Shown here: in pieces, positions 47,336 to 55,649 of the stretch
How positions within the stretch are numbered: the first letter of the stretch is position 1
Layout: the number at the start of each line of letters is the position of its first letter
Origin: Pelomonas sp047654785
Lineage (GTDB): Bacteria; Pseudomonadota; Gammaproteobacteria; Burkholderiales; Burkholderiaceae_C
DNA length: 64,000 nucleotides
Direction: 5' to 3'
Assembly (NCBI RefSeq): GCF_047654785.1
Contig: NZ_JASGKQ010000001.1
Coordinates: 744,001-808,000, forward strand
Program-made: the position numbers and the translations under genes
The notes under the pieces: generated by a model
The model's input: the letters and a program-made list of their open reading frames with translations, nothing else
What the model was told of the DNA's origin: nothing
Database searches by the model: none

Positions 47336-47362
47336 TCAAGTTCCTGGGCGCGGGGCCGATAC
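47336..47362 (+). promoter_or_regulatory. FliA (sigma-28) promoter of flgM
   Basis: TCAAGTTC, 11-base spacer, GCCGATAC. The -10 matches GCCGATAA at 7 of 8 positions and the spacer is exact. It lies 61 bases before the flgM start. Confidence 0.85.
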
Positions 47363-47422
47363 AAGGGGAAACTCCCCCTGCAATACCCCCAGCGGGGTCC
47401 GCCCCGCACCCTGGAGAAGCCC

Positions 47423-47731
47423 ATGAAGATCGGCAACAGCCCCGAAGCCAGCGCCGGCCCGGCCAAGGTCGAGCGGCGCCCCGCCGCGCGCAAGCCCGAC
47501 GCCCCGCTCGCCGACGCCGCCGCCCCGGCGCCCAGCGCGCAGGTGGCCATTTCCAGCACCGCCCAGCTGGCCGCCGCCGGCAGCGACGACGGCAGCTTCG
47601 ACGCCGCCAAGGTCCAGCGCATCTCCCAGGCCATCTCCGAGGGGAAGTTCACGATCAACGCCAGCGCGATCGCGGACCGGCTGGTCGCCAATGCGCAAGA
47701 ATTGCTCGACGCGCGCGCCAACAAGCACTGA
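47423..47731 (+). CDS. flgM: Anti-sigma-28 factor FlgM
   Basis: Holds FliA until the hook is finished, then is exported. 102 residues; N-terminal half is Ala/Pro-rich and likely disordered, C-terminal half holds the binding helices (FDAAKVQRISQAISEGKFTINASAIADRLVANAQELL). Driven by its own FliA promoter, giving the usual feedback. Confidence 0.93.
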   Translation: MKIGNSPEASAGPAKVERRPAARKPDAPLADAAAPAPSAQVAISSTAQLAAAGSDDGSFDAAKVQRISQAISEGKFTINASAIADRLVANAQELLDARANKH

Positions 47732-47743
47732 GCCCCTGCACCC

Positions 47744-48136
47744 ATGACCGCCACCGCCTCGCCCCTTCCGCTCGGCGCCGAGCTCGAACAGCCGCTGCTG
47801 GCCGTCGAGGCCGCGCTGAACCAGCTCGGCGACGCGCTGGCCCGCCGCGACACCGCCGCGATCGAGCAGCACGCCGCCGAGCTGCACCAGCACCTGGCCC
47901 GCGCCGTGCAGAGCTTCCGCGAGGCCGCCCGCACCGGCGGCGTGCCCACCGCGCTGCGCCACCGCCTGGTGCGCGCCGGCGGCCTGCTCGCCGCGCAGCG
48001 CGAGGCGCTGGCGCGCGGCAACGCCTCGCTGGACCGGGCGCTGGACGTGCTGATCCCGAGCGAGCCCACCGGCCTGTACGGCGCCGGCGGCCGCGCGGAG
48101 CGGCGCAGCCTGGGGGGCGGCGGCTACCAGGCCTGA
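47744..48136 (+). CDS. flgN: FlgN-like flagellar export chaperone
   Basis: 130 residues, all helical for about 100 residues (LEQPLLAVEAALNQLGDALARRDTAAIEQHAAELHQHLARA), then a Gly-rich tail. Sequence alone is weak, but position 12 bases after flgM and the size fit FlgN, the chaperone for FlgK and FlgL. Confidence 0.75.
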   Translation: MTATASPLPLGAELEQPLLAVEAALNQLGDALARRDTAAIEQHAAELHQHLARAVQSFREAARTGGVPTALRHRLVRAGGLLAAQREALARGNASLDRALDVLIPSEPTGLYGAGGRAERRSLGGGGYQA

Positions 48137-48161
48137 TCCGGGGCCGCACCCGCCACGCAAG

Positions 48162-48185
48162 AGCCACCCCGCGGGGTGGCTTTTT
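48162..48185 (+). terminator. Rho-independent terminator of flgAMN
   Basis: Stem AGCCACCC/GGGTGGCT with loop CGCG followed by a T-run ending near 48185. Confidence 0.88.
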
Positions 48186-48243
48186 GCTATCCGAGTTGGG
48201 TGTCGAGCCGGGCCGGGAGCGTGCGCCTGCTGCTCCTGCACCT

Positions 48244-48660
48244 CTACGAACTGGGCTGCGTCACCAAAAATGGATTGACGACGCGCAGCCGCCGTTCAAA
48301 CACATGCCCTGCTTGCAGGTCTTCCGAGAACAGCACCTCGCAACCCGCTTCGAGCGCGCTGGCGACGATTTGCGCGTCGAAGTGCGAGAGCGAATGGCGC
48401 TGTGCCAACGCCAATGCATGCTGCACGGTCTGCGTGCCGACGAGCGCCACGTCCAGGCGATCAACCAGGTCGGCAACCACTTCTCCGGCCTGCTGCGGCG
48501 TGAAGCCGAGCTTGCGCCGCATGACGTTGGCGACTTCACCCAGCACTTGCACTGAAATCGTGGCCGGCGTGTCGAGCAGCGCCACGGCCGCCGCCTTCTT
48601 TGCCGGTTCCTGGCCCAGCGCGTAAATCAACACATTGCTGTCGAGGAACGCCTTGGGCAT
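48244..48660 (-). CDS. PIN-domain toxin, VapC-like
   Basis: Predicted Mg2+-dependent endoribonuclease of a toxin-antitoxin pair. 138 residues with the acidic PIN set: FLDSNVLIYAL (first Asp), a Glu in LGEVANVMRRK, SLSHFDAQIVASAL and FSEDLQAG. The start lies 4 bases after the antitoxin stop. G+C and codon use look somewhat less extreme than in neighbours, fitting mobile origin. It is convergent with flgN. Confidence 0.9.
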   Translation of the reverse strand: MPKAFLDSNVLIYALGQEPAKKAAAVALLDTPATISVQVLGEVANVMRRKLGFTPQQAGEVVADLVDRLDVALVGTQTVQHALALAQRHSLSHFDAQIVASALEAGCEVLFSEDLQAGHVFERRLRVVNPFLVTQPSS

Positions 48661-48664
48661 GGCC

Positions 48665-48877
48665 TCAGCGCGCGTTGGCTTCGTCGCGGTCGAAGCGATG
48701 GTCGGACAGGTCGGCCTGATAGCGGGCGTAGAACGTGCCTGCATCCTGCTTCGCGGCCTGCTCCGCAACCGGCTGGGCGTGCCGGGCGGCCAGGAACTCG
48801 GCGAAGTGCAGCACCTCGCTGGCGGCCTGCTGGGGCAGCGACAGGACTTTGTCGTAGATGCGGGCGGCAAGGCTCAT
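48665..48877 (-). CDS. DUF2281-type antitoxin
   Basis: 70 residues. The segment IYDKVLSLPQQAASEVLHFAEFLAARH is the DUF2281 motif found in antitoxins paired with PIN toxins; the C-terminal half (GTFYARYQADLSDHRFDRDEAN) probably wraps the toxin. First gene of the pair, likely autoregulating its promoter upstream of 48877. Confidence 0.82.
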   Translation of the reverse strand: MSLAARIYDKVLSLPQQAASEVLHFAEFLAARHAQPVAEQAAKQDAGTFYARYQADLSDHRFDRDEANAR

Positions 48878-48956
48878 GGAGGCACTCTTGCGAATGGCGG
48901 CGAAACGGGTTGAATTTTAGTTGCCTGCGGAAATGCGCAAGGGTTCGGTGCCGGCC

Positions 48957-49388
48957 TCAACGCGTCGCCGCCTGCCGCACCCGGTCCAGGTAGGCATGTC
49001 CGTCCGGCGGCAGGCCGCTGCGCTGGGAGGTCCAGATCATCTCGCCCAGCGCTTCCATCGCCGTGTGGTGGGCCTCGTGGCGCGAGTTGCGGCGGGCGGC
49101 CAGCAGGTCGATGGCCTGGCGGATGCCGGCCGGCTGGTCGATGGCGTGCTGCTCCGTGATCGTCAAATGCATGGACAGGTGCAGGAAGGGGTTGGTGCGG
49201 CCTTCCTCGACCGTGTAGACCTGTGCCAGCGCGGCCGCCTCGTCGGCGAGGTCGGCGTGGTATTCCGGGTGCTCGGCGATCCAGTCGGCCGCGATGGCCT
49301 CCATCGGGATCAACGGCAGGCCGTCGCGCCATTTGCGGTAGGTGGCGCAGAAGAAGCGCCGGACTTCGAGCTGGGACGGGGCGAACAT
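48957..49388 (-). CDS. DUF1841 family protein
   Basis: 143 residues, cytoplasmic, unknown function. Family blocks: FAPSQLEVRRFFCATYRKW, EHPEYHADL, EEGRTNPFLHLSMHLTITEQHAIDQPAGIRQ and ALGEMIWTSQRSGLPPD. Nearly restricted to beta- and gammaproteobacteria. Confidence 0.88.
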   Translation of the reverse strand: MFAPSQLEVRRFFCATYRKWRDGLPLIPMEAIAADWIAEHPEYHADLADEAAALAQVYTVEEGRTNPFLHLSMHLTITEQHAIDQPAGIRQAIDLLAARRNSRHEAHHTAMEALGEMIWTSQRSGLPPDGHAYLDRVRQAATR

Positions 49389-49420
49389 GGCCGCGATTGT
49401 CGCCGCCCGGTCCCGCGGGG

Positions 49421-51259
49421 TCAGGCGTCGTGCCCGTCCCGGGCCTTGTTGCGGGCCTCGCGGCCGGCGTCCTCCGCCGCGCGCTCGGCGGCGACGAGCT
49501 GGTCGAACTGCTGCAGGCCGAGCTTGGCGGCGGCGATCAGCGCCCCCTCGTCGCGCTGCAGCGGCGCCATGCGCTCCAGCAGCTCCAGGTTGTGGCGCTT
49601 GAAGCGCAGCGCCTGGCGGCGGGCGGCCTGGGGGCTCATGCCGGCCAGCTCCAGCACGCTGCGCGCGCTCAGCAGCGCCGACTCGAAGGTCTCGCGCTCG
49701 ACGTGCTCGACGCCCAGCTCGCGCAGCCGGTAGTAGTGCTGCACGTTGCGGGCGCGGGCGACGAGCGTGAGCTGCGGGAAGTGCGTGCGCGCCAGCTCGG
49801 CCAGCGCCAGGCTCTGGCCGACGTCGTCGATGGCGATGACGAGGATGCGCGCGCTGGCGGCGCCGGCACGCCTGAGCAGGTCCAGCCGCGTGGCGTCGCC
49901 GTAGTGCACGGTCCAGCCGAAGCGGCGCAGGCTCTCGATGGCCTCGGCATCGTGGTCCAGCGCGGTGGCCTGCAGGCCGTTGGCGCGCAGCAGCCGCCCC
50001 ACGACCTGGCCGTAGCGGCCACTGCCGGCGATCAGGATGGGCGCGGGCGGCGGTGGCGGGGCGTCGTCGCGGCGGTCCTTGCGGCCCAGGCGGGCGAGCT
50101 GCTGCGACATGAGCTGGTCGCCGCCGCTGAGCAGCAGCGGCGTGAGGGCCAGCGACAGCGCGACGGCCGCGACCAGCGCGGAGTTCTGCGCCGCGTCGAT
50201 CAGGCCCTCGCCCAGCGCGAGCTGGAACACGACGAAGCCGAACTCGCCGCCTTGCGCCAGCAGGATGACGAAGGCCGGCCGCTCGACGAGCGGGATCCGC
50301 ATCGCCCGGGCCATGGCCGTGAGCACGGCGGTCTTGCAGGCCAGCAGCGCCGCCAGCACGCCCAGCACCAGGCCGGGCTGCGCGGCCACGGCGGCCAGGT
50401 CCAGCCCCATGCCCACGGTGATGAAGAACAGGCCGAGCAGCAGGCCCTTGAACGGCTCCAGGTCGGTCTCCAGCTCGCGGCGGTACTCGCTCTCGGCCAG
50501 CAGCACGCCGGCCAGGAAGGCGCCCAGCGCCATCGACAGCCCCACGGCCTGCATCAGCGCCGCCGTGCCCAGCACCAGCAGCAGCGCGGCGGCGGTGAAG
50601 ATCTCGGGCGTCTTGCTGCGGGCGATCCAGCGCAGCGCCGGGCGCAGCAGCAGCCGGCCGCCGAAGATGATGGTGACGATGGCGCCGAGGGCCTTGGCCG
50701 CCGCCATCCAGGTGGGGCCGCCGCCGCCGTGCGCGCTGCTGAGGGCCAGCACCGGCACCAGCGCCAGCACCGGGATGGCCGCGATGTCCTGCAGCAGCGC
50801 GACGGACAGGATGCTTTCGCCGGCCGTCGTGCGGCCCAGGTTGCGCTCGCCCATCACGGCCAGCGCCACGGCGGTGGACGACATCGCCAGCCCCAGGCCG
50901 ACGACCACGGCCAGCCGCCACGGGTGGCCCAGGGCCAGGCCCACGGCCGCCAGCACCGCCGCGCAGCCCAGCAACTGCACGCTGCCCCAGCCGAAGATGG
51001 GCCGGCGCATGGCCCACAGCCGCCGCGGCTCCAGCTCCAGGCCGACCAGGAAGAGCATCAGCACGACGCCCAGCTCCGCCACCTCGGGGATGGTGGCGGA
51101 GGCCGGCGCCAGGCCCAGCACGGCCGGCCCGATCAGCACGCCGGCGACCAGGTAGCCGAGGATGGCGCCCAGCCGCAGGTAGCGCGCCAGCGGCACGGCC
51201 AGCACGGCGGCGGTGAGGAAGACCAGGGGCAGGTGGAGCCAGGAGGAGCCGTGCGTCAT
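49421..51259 (-). CDS. Kef-type monovalent cation:proton antiporter (CPA2)
   Basis: 612 residues. About 12 membrane helices over residues 1-385 (GAILGYLVAGVLIGPAVLGL, VGLGLAMSSTAVALAVMGER, FLVGLELEPRRLWAMRRP) and a C-terminal RCK/TrkA-N NAD-binding domain (ILIAGSGRYGQVVGRLLRANG, VHYGDATRLDLLRRAGA). KefB/KefC-like, probably K+ efflux gated by thiol or nucleotide state. No ancillary kefF/G gene is adjacent; DUF1841 follows. Confidence 0.93.
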   Translation of the reverse strand: MTHGSSWLHLPLVFLTAAVLAVPLARYLRLGAILGYLVAGVLIGPAVLGLAPASATIPEVAELGVVLMLFLVGLELEPRRLWAMRRPIFGWGSVQLLGCAAVLAAVGLALGHPWRLAVVVGLGLAMSSTAVALAVMGERNLGRTTAGESILSVALLQDIAAIPVLALVPVLALSSAHGGGGPTWMAAAKALGAIVTIIFGGRLLLRPALRWIARSKTPEIFTAAALLLVLGTAALMQAVGLSMALGAFLAGVLLAESEYRRELETDLEPFKGLLLGLFFITVGMGLDLAAVAAQPGLVLGVLAALLACKTAVLTAMARAMRIPLVERPAFVILLAQGGEFGFVVFQLALGEGLIDAAQNSALVAAVALSLALTPLLLSGGDQLMSQQLARLGRKDRRDDAPPPPPAPILIAGSGRYGQVVGRLLRANGLQATALDHDAEAIESLRRFGWTVHYGDATRLDLLRRAGAASARILVIAIDDVGQSLALAELARTHFPQLTLVARARNVQHYYRLRELGVEHVERETFESALLSARSVLELAGMSPQAARRQALRFKRHNLELLERMAPLQRDEGALIAAAKLGLQQFDQLVAAERAAEDAGREARNKARDGHDA

Positions 51260-51362
51260 GGGGGCGGGCAGAGGGGCGGGGAGGTCGGATGTCGCGGACG
51301 GGGCTGCCCGGCACGGCGGGGTAGGTTACCGTCCGCGCACGTCAACCTTCCCGACCCCGCCC

Positions 51363-51818
51363 ATGCGCATTTTCGAAACCCTGGCCGACCTGCAGGCCCT
51401 CGTCGGCCAGCCGCTGGGCCACAGCGACTGGATCACGGTGGACCAGCCGCGCGTCAACGCCTTCGCCGAGGCCACCGAGGACCGGCAGTGGATCCACGTC
51501 GACCCGGCGCGCGCCGCGGCCGGCCCGTTCGGCGGCCCGATCGCGCACGGCTTCCTGACGCTGTCGCTGATCCCGTATTTCTTCGAAACCGGCTTCGCGG
51601 TGCGCGAGACGCGCATGGTCGTCAACTACGGGCTCAACAAGGTGCGCTTCACGGCGCCGGTGCCGGTGGGCAGCCGGCTGCGGGCGGGCTTCCGGCTGCT
51701 GGCGATGGACGAGGTGGCCGGCGGCGCGGTGCAGCTGACGGTGGAGGTGGCCATCGAGGCCGAGGGCGCGGCCAAGCCGGTGTGCATCGCGGAGAGCCTG
51801 GCGCGGCATTACCGCTGA
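51363..51818 (+). CDS. MaoC-family (R)-specific enoyl-CoA hydratase-like protein
   Basis: 151 residues, hot-dog fold. Hydratase motif: AEATEDRQWIHVDPARAAAGPFGGPIAHGFLTLSLIP with the catalytic Asp and His. NYGLNKVRFTAPVPVGSRLRA is also characteristic of the group. Hydrates trans-2-enoyl-CoA, often feeding polyhydroxyalkanoate synthesis. 103 bases from the divergent Kef gene. Confidence 0.92.
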   Translation: MRIFETLADLQALVGQPLGHSDWITVDQPRVNAFAEATEDRQWIHVDPARAAAGPFGGPIAHGFLTLSLIPYFFETGFAVRETRMVVNYGLNKVRFTAPVPVGSRLRAGFRLLAMDEVAGGAVQLTVEVAIEAEGAAKPVCIAESLARHYR

Positions 51819-51873
51819 ACGCCGCCGGGGGCGGATAGCATCGCGGCCCGTCCCACGACTGACCCTGCCGCCC

Positions 51874-52788
<915 letters not shown>

Positions 52789-52795
52789 GCCCGGC

Positions 52796-53647
52796 TCAGG
52801 CGGGCGTGTGGGCCAGCCGGACGTAGATCGGCGCGAAGGCCTCGGCCTGCGTGATCTCCAGCAGCCGCTCGCGCGCCAGCTCCAGCATCGCGATGAAGGT
52901 GACGACCAGCACGGCCTGGCCGCGCGTCACGTCGAAGAGCTGCTCGAACTCGACGAAGCGCTGGCCCTGCAGCCGGCGCAGCACCAGGCTCATGTGTTCG
53001 CGCACCGACAGGTGCTCGCGGCTGATCTTGTGGTGCTGGTTGAGCCTGGCGCGCTTCAGGATGTCCAGCCAGGCCTCGCGCAGGTCGGCGGCGTCCACGT
53101 CGGGGAAGCGGGTGGTGAGCGACTGCTCGATGTGGACCTGGGCGCGCAGGAAGTCCCGCCCCAGCACGGGCAGGCGGTCCAGCCGCGCGGCGGCGAGCTT
53201 GATCTGCTCGTACTCCAGCAGCCGGCGCACGAGCTCGGCGCGCGGATCCTCGGGCTCCTTGCCGTCCTCGCTCTTCTTGGGCGGCAGCAGCATGCGCGAC
53301 TTGATCTCGATCAGCATCGCCGCCATCAGCAGGTACTCGCTGGCGAGTTCGAGGTTGTGGACGCGGATCTGCTCGACGTAGCTCAGGTACTGGCGCGTCA
53401 CGTCGGCCAGCGGGATGTCGAGGATGTTGAAGTTCTGCTTGCGGATCAGGTAGAGCAGCAGGTCCAGCGGGCCCTGGAAGGCTTCGAGGAAGACCTCCAG
53501 CGCGTCCGGCGGGATGTAGAGGTCCAGCGGCAGCTGGAACAGCGGCTCGCCGTACAGGCGGGCGACGGCGACGGTATCGACCGCTTCGGGCAGGCCGGAG
53601 AGGCCAGACTCAGCGTGGCTGGGCTCGTCGGCCACGACCCCAGTCAC
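52796..53647 (-). CDS. scpA: Segregation and condensation protein A
   Basis: Kleisin subunit of the SMC-ScpAB complex, which compacts the chromosome. 283 residues from a GTG at 53647. Core: LEVFLEAFQGPLDLLLYLIRKQNFNILDIPLADVTRQYL, then MAAMLIEIKSRMLLP and a C-terminal winged-helix (FDVTRGQAVLVVTFIAMLELARERLLEITQAEAFAPI). The scpB gene is not adjacent. It lies 3 bases after the DUF3460 gene. Confidence 0.94.
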   Translation of the reverse strand: MTGVVADEPSHAESGLSGLPEAVDTVAVARLYGEPLFQLPLDLYIPPDALEVFLEAFQGPLDLLLYLIRKQNFNILDIPLADVTRQYLSYVEQIRVHNLELASEYLLMAAMLIEIKSRMLLPPKKSEDGKEPEDPRAELVRRLLEYEQIKLAAARLDRLPVLGRDFLRAQVHIEQSLTTRFPDVDAADLREAWLDILKRARLNQHHKISREHLSVREHMSLVLRRLQGQRFVEFEQLFDVTRGQAVLVVTFIAMLELARERLLEITQAEAFAPIYVRLAHTPA

Positions 53648-53650
53648 GGC

Positions 53651-53854
53651 TTACTTGGAATCCGTTTGGTAGACGTAGGGCTTCTGCGGCACGCGGGCGG
53701 CGTTGAAGCCGGCCTGCGCGGTGCGGTCCTGCTCGCGGTCCCACAGCAGCGCGCGGCCGGCGCGCTGCTCGGCCTCCAGCGTCGGGCGCTGGGCCTTGAG
53801 CTGGTCGATGAATTGGGTCACGTCGGACTTGTAGGGCTTCCAGAACAGCGGCAT
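53651..53854 (-). CDS. DUF3460 family small protein
   Basis: 67 residues: YKSDVTQFIDQLKAQRPTLEAEQRAGRALLWDRE...PQKPYVYQ is the DUF3460 pattern. Unknown function. Its position directly before scpA is typical of betaproteobacteria and supports the taxonomic placement. Confidence 0.88.
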   Translation of the reverse strand: MPLFWKPYKSDVTQFIDQLKAQRPTLEAEQRAGRALLWDREQDRTAQAGFNAARVPQKPYVYQTDSK

Positions 53855-53868
53855 GGTGGTCTTTCCAA

Positions 53869-55524
53869 CTAGGCCGGCGATTTTAGTTCGGCCAGCGACG
53901 GCAGGATGCCCGCCTCGCCCAGTTCCTCGGCCAGCCCCGAGCGCTGAAGCAGGCTCAGCGGCTGGGCGTTCACGTTGGCCAGGATCAGCGCCACGCCGCG
54001 CCGGGCCAGCGCGCGGTGCAGCTCGCGCAGCGCCTCGACGCCCGAGGTGTCCATGACGATCAGCCGGTGCATCTCGAAGACCACCGCGCGCGTGCCGGCC
54101 GGCAGCTGCTCGGGCAGCGGTTCCAGCTTGCCGACGGCGCCGAAGAACAGCGCGCCGTACAGCTCGTAGGCGACCGCGCCGTCCGGCAGCGGCTGATCCT
54201 CGACGCGCCGCAGCGTGAACAGCTGGCTCATGCGCCAGACGAAGAACACGCAGGCGCCGATCAGCCCGACCTCGACGGCCACCGTCAGGTCGGCCACGAC
54301 CGTCAGCGCGAAGGTGGACAGCAGCAGCGTGCGGTAGGTCAGGTTGAAGCGCCGCAGCCGCGCGAACTCGTGCCACTCGCCCATGTTCCAGGCGACGACG
54401 AGCAGGATGCCCGCCAGCGCCGCCAGCGGCACGTGCACGGCCAGCGGCGCGGCCGCGAGCAGGATGACGAGCAGCGTCAGCGCATGGACGAGGCCGGCCA
54501 CCGGGCTGCCCGCGCCGGCGCGGATGTTGGTGACGGTGCGCGCGATGGTGCCGGTGGCCGGCAGGCCGCCGAACAGCGGCGCGGCGAGGTTGGCGACGCC
54601 CTGCGCCATCAGCTCCTGGTTGGGGTCGTGGCGGGGCAGGTCGGGCGTCAGCTTGTCGGCCACGCGCGCGCACAGCAGCGACTCGATCGCGCCCAGCAGC
54701 GCCAGCGTCACGGCCGGGATGACGAGCTGCTGCGCGCTGCCCCAGCTCAGCTCGGGCCAGGCCAGCGGCGGCAGCGACCGCGGGATGCTGCCGAAGCGGC
54801 TGCCGATGGTGTCCAGCGGCAGCTGCAGCAGCGCGGTCGCGGCGGTGGCGCCGGCCAGCGCGACGACGGTGCCCGGCAGCAGCGCCAGCCAGCGGCGGAT
54901 GCCGGTGAGCGGCCGGCCCTGGGCGATGTTCTTGGGCCACAGCAGCACGACGGCGATGCAGGCCGTGGCGAGCAGCGGCGCGGCCGGTTCGAGGCTGCCG
55001 AGGTGGGCGCGCAGCGCGCCGAGCTGGCCGAAGAAATCGGCCGGCATGTGCGCGATGCGCAGGCCGAGGAAGTCCTTCAGCTGCGCCAGCGCGATCAGCA
55101 CCGCGATGCCGTTCGTGAAGCCGGTGACGATGGCCACCGGGATGTAGCGCACCAGCACCCCGAGGCGCAGCGCGCCCATGGCCAGCAGCAGCAGGCCCGC
55201 GCCCATCGTCGCCAGCAGCAGGTTGGCCAGGCCGTGGCGCTGCAGGATGCCGTAGACGACGACGATGAAGGCGCCGGCCGGCCCACCGATCTGCACGCTG
55301 GAGCCGCCCAGCAGCGAGATCAGGAAGCCGGCGACGATGGCCGTCGCCAGGCCCTGCTCGGGGCGCAGGCCGGACGCGATCGCGAAGGCCAGCGCGAGCG
55401 GCAGCGCGACGATGCCGACGGTCAGGCCGGCGCCGACGTCAGCGAGCAGGCGCTCGCGCGTGTAGCCGCCCGCCAGCAGTGCGAGGCTGCGCGGGCGAAA
55501 GGGATGCAGTCGGGGCAGGGGCAT
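53869..55524 (-). CDS. SulP family anion transporter with STAS domain
   Basis: 551 residues. Membrane part (about 20-420) contains the SulP signature around VGIVALPLALAFAIASGLRPEQGLATAIVAGF, NQELMAQGVANLAAPLFGGLPATGTIARTVTNIRAGA and a later TYRTLLLSTFALTVVADLTVAVEVGLIGACVFF. The STAS domain (about 445-545) has FEMHRLIVMDTSGVEAL with the conserved Ser. Imports sulfate, bicarbonate or similar anions; substrate not shown. A GGAGG site is 4-5 bases before the ATG. Confidence 0.94.
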   Translation of the reverse strand: MPLPRLHPFRPRSLALLAGGYTRERLLADVGAGLTVGIVALPLALAFAIASGLRPEQGLATAIVAGFLISLLGGSSVQIGGPAGAFIVVVYGILQRHGLANLLLATMGAGLLLLAMGALRLGVLVRYIPVAIVTGFTNGIAVLIALAQLKDFLGLRIAHMPADFFGQLGALRAHLGSLEPAAPLLATACIAVVLLWPKNIAQGRPLTGIRRWLALLPGTVVALAGATAATALLQLPLDTIGSRFGSIPRSLPPLAWPELSWGSAQQLVIPAVTLALLGAIESLLCARVADKLTPDLPRHDPNQELMAQGVANLAAPLFGGLPATGTIARTVTNIRAGAGSPVAGLVHALTLLVILLAAAPLAVHVPLAALAGILLVVAWNMGEWHEFARLRRFNLTYRTLLLSTFALTVVADLTVAVEVGLIGACVFFVWRMSQLFTLRRVEDQPLPDGAVAYELYGALFFGAVGKLEPLPEQLPAGTRAVVFEMHRLIVMDTSGVEALRELHRALARRGVALILANVNAQPLSLLQRSGLAEELGEAGILPSLAELKSPA

Positions 55525-55649
55525 GGGACCTCCAGGGGGTGGAACACGACGCGGGATGCGTCGTGCCCGGAGGTCCGCAGTGGTAGCGCTGGGCGATGAA
55601 ACGGCGGCGCCGCGACGGGCCGAGGGGGCAGCGCGGCGCGCTCATGGTT

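Noticed and set aside
48957..51314. Minus-strand 785-codon frame covering DUF1841 and the Kef gene
   Set aside because: Only the last 143 codons (DUF1841) are supported; the Kef gene is in another frame with proper membrane segments.
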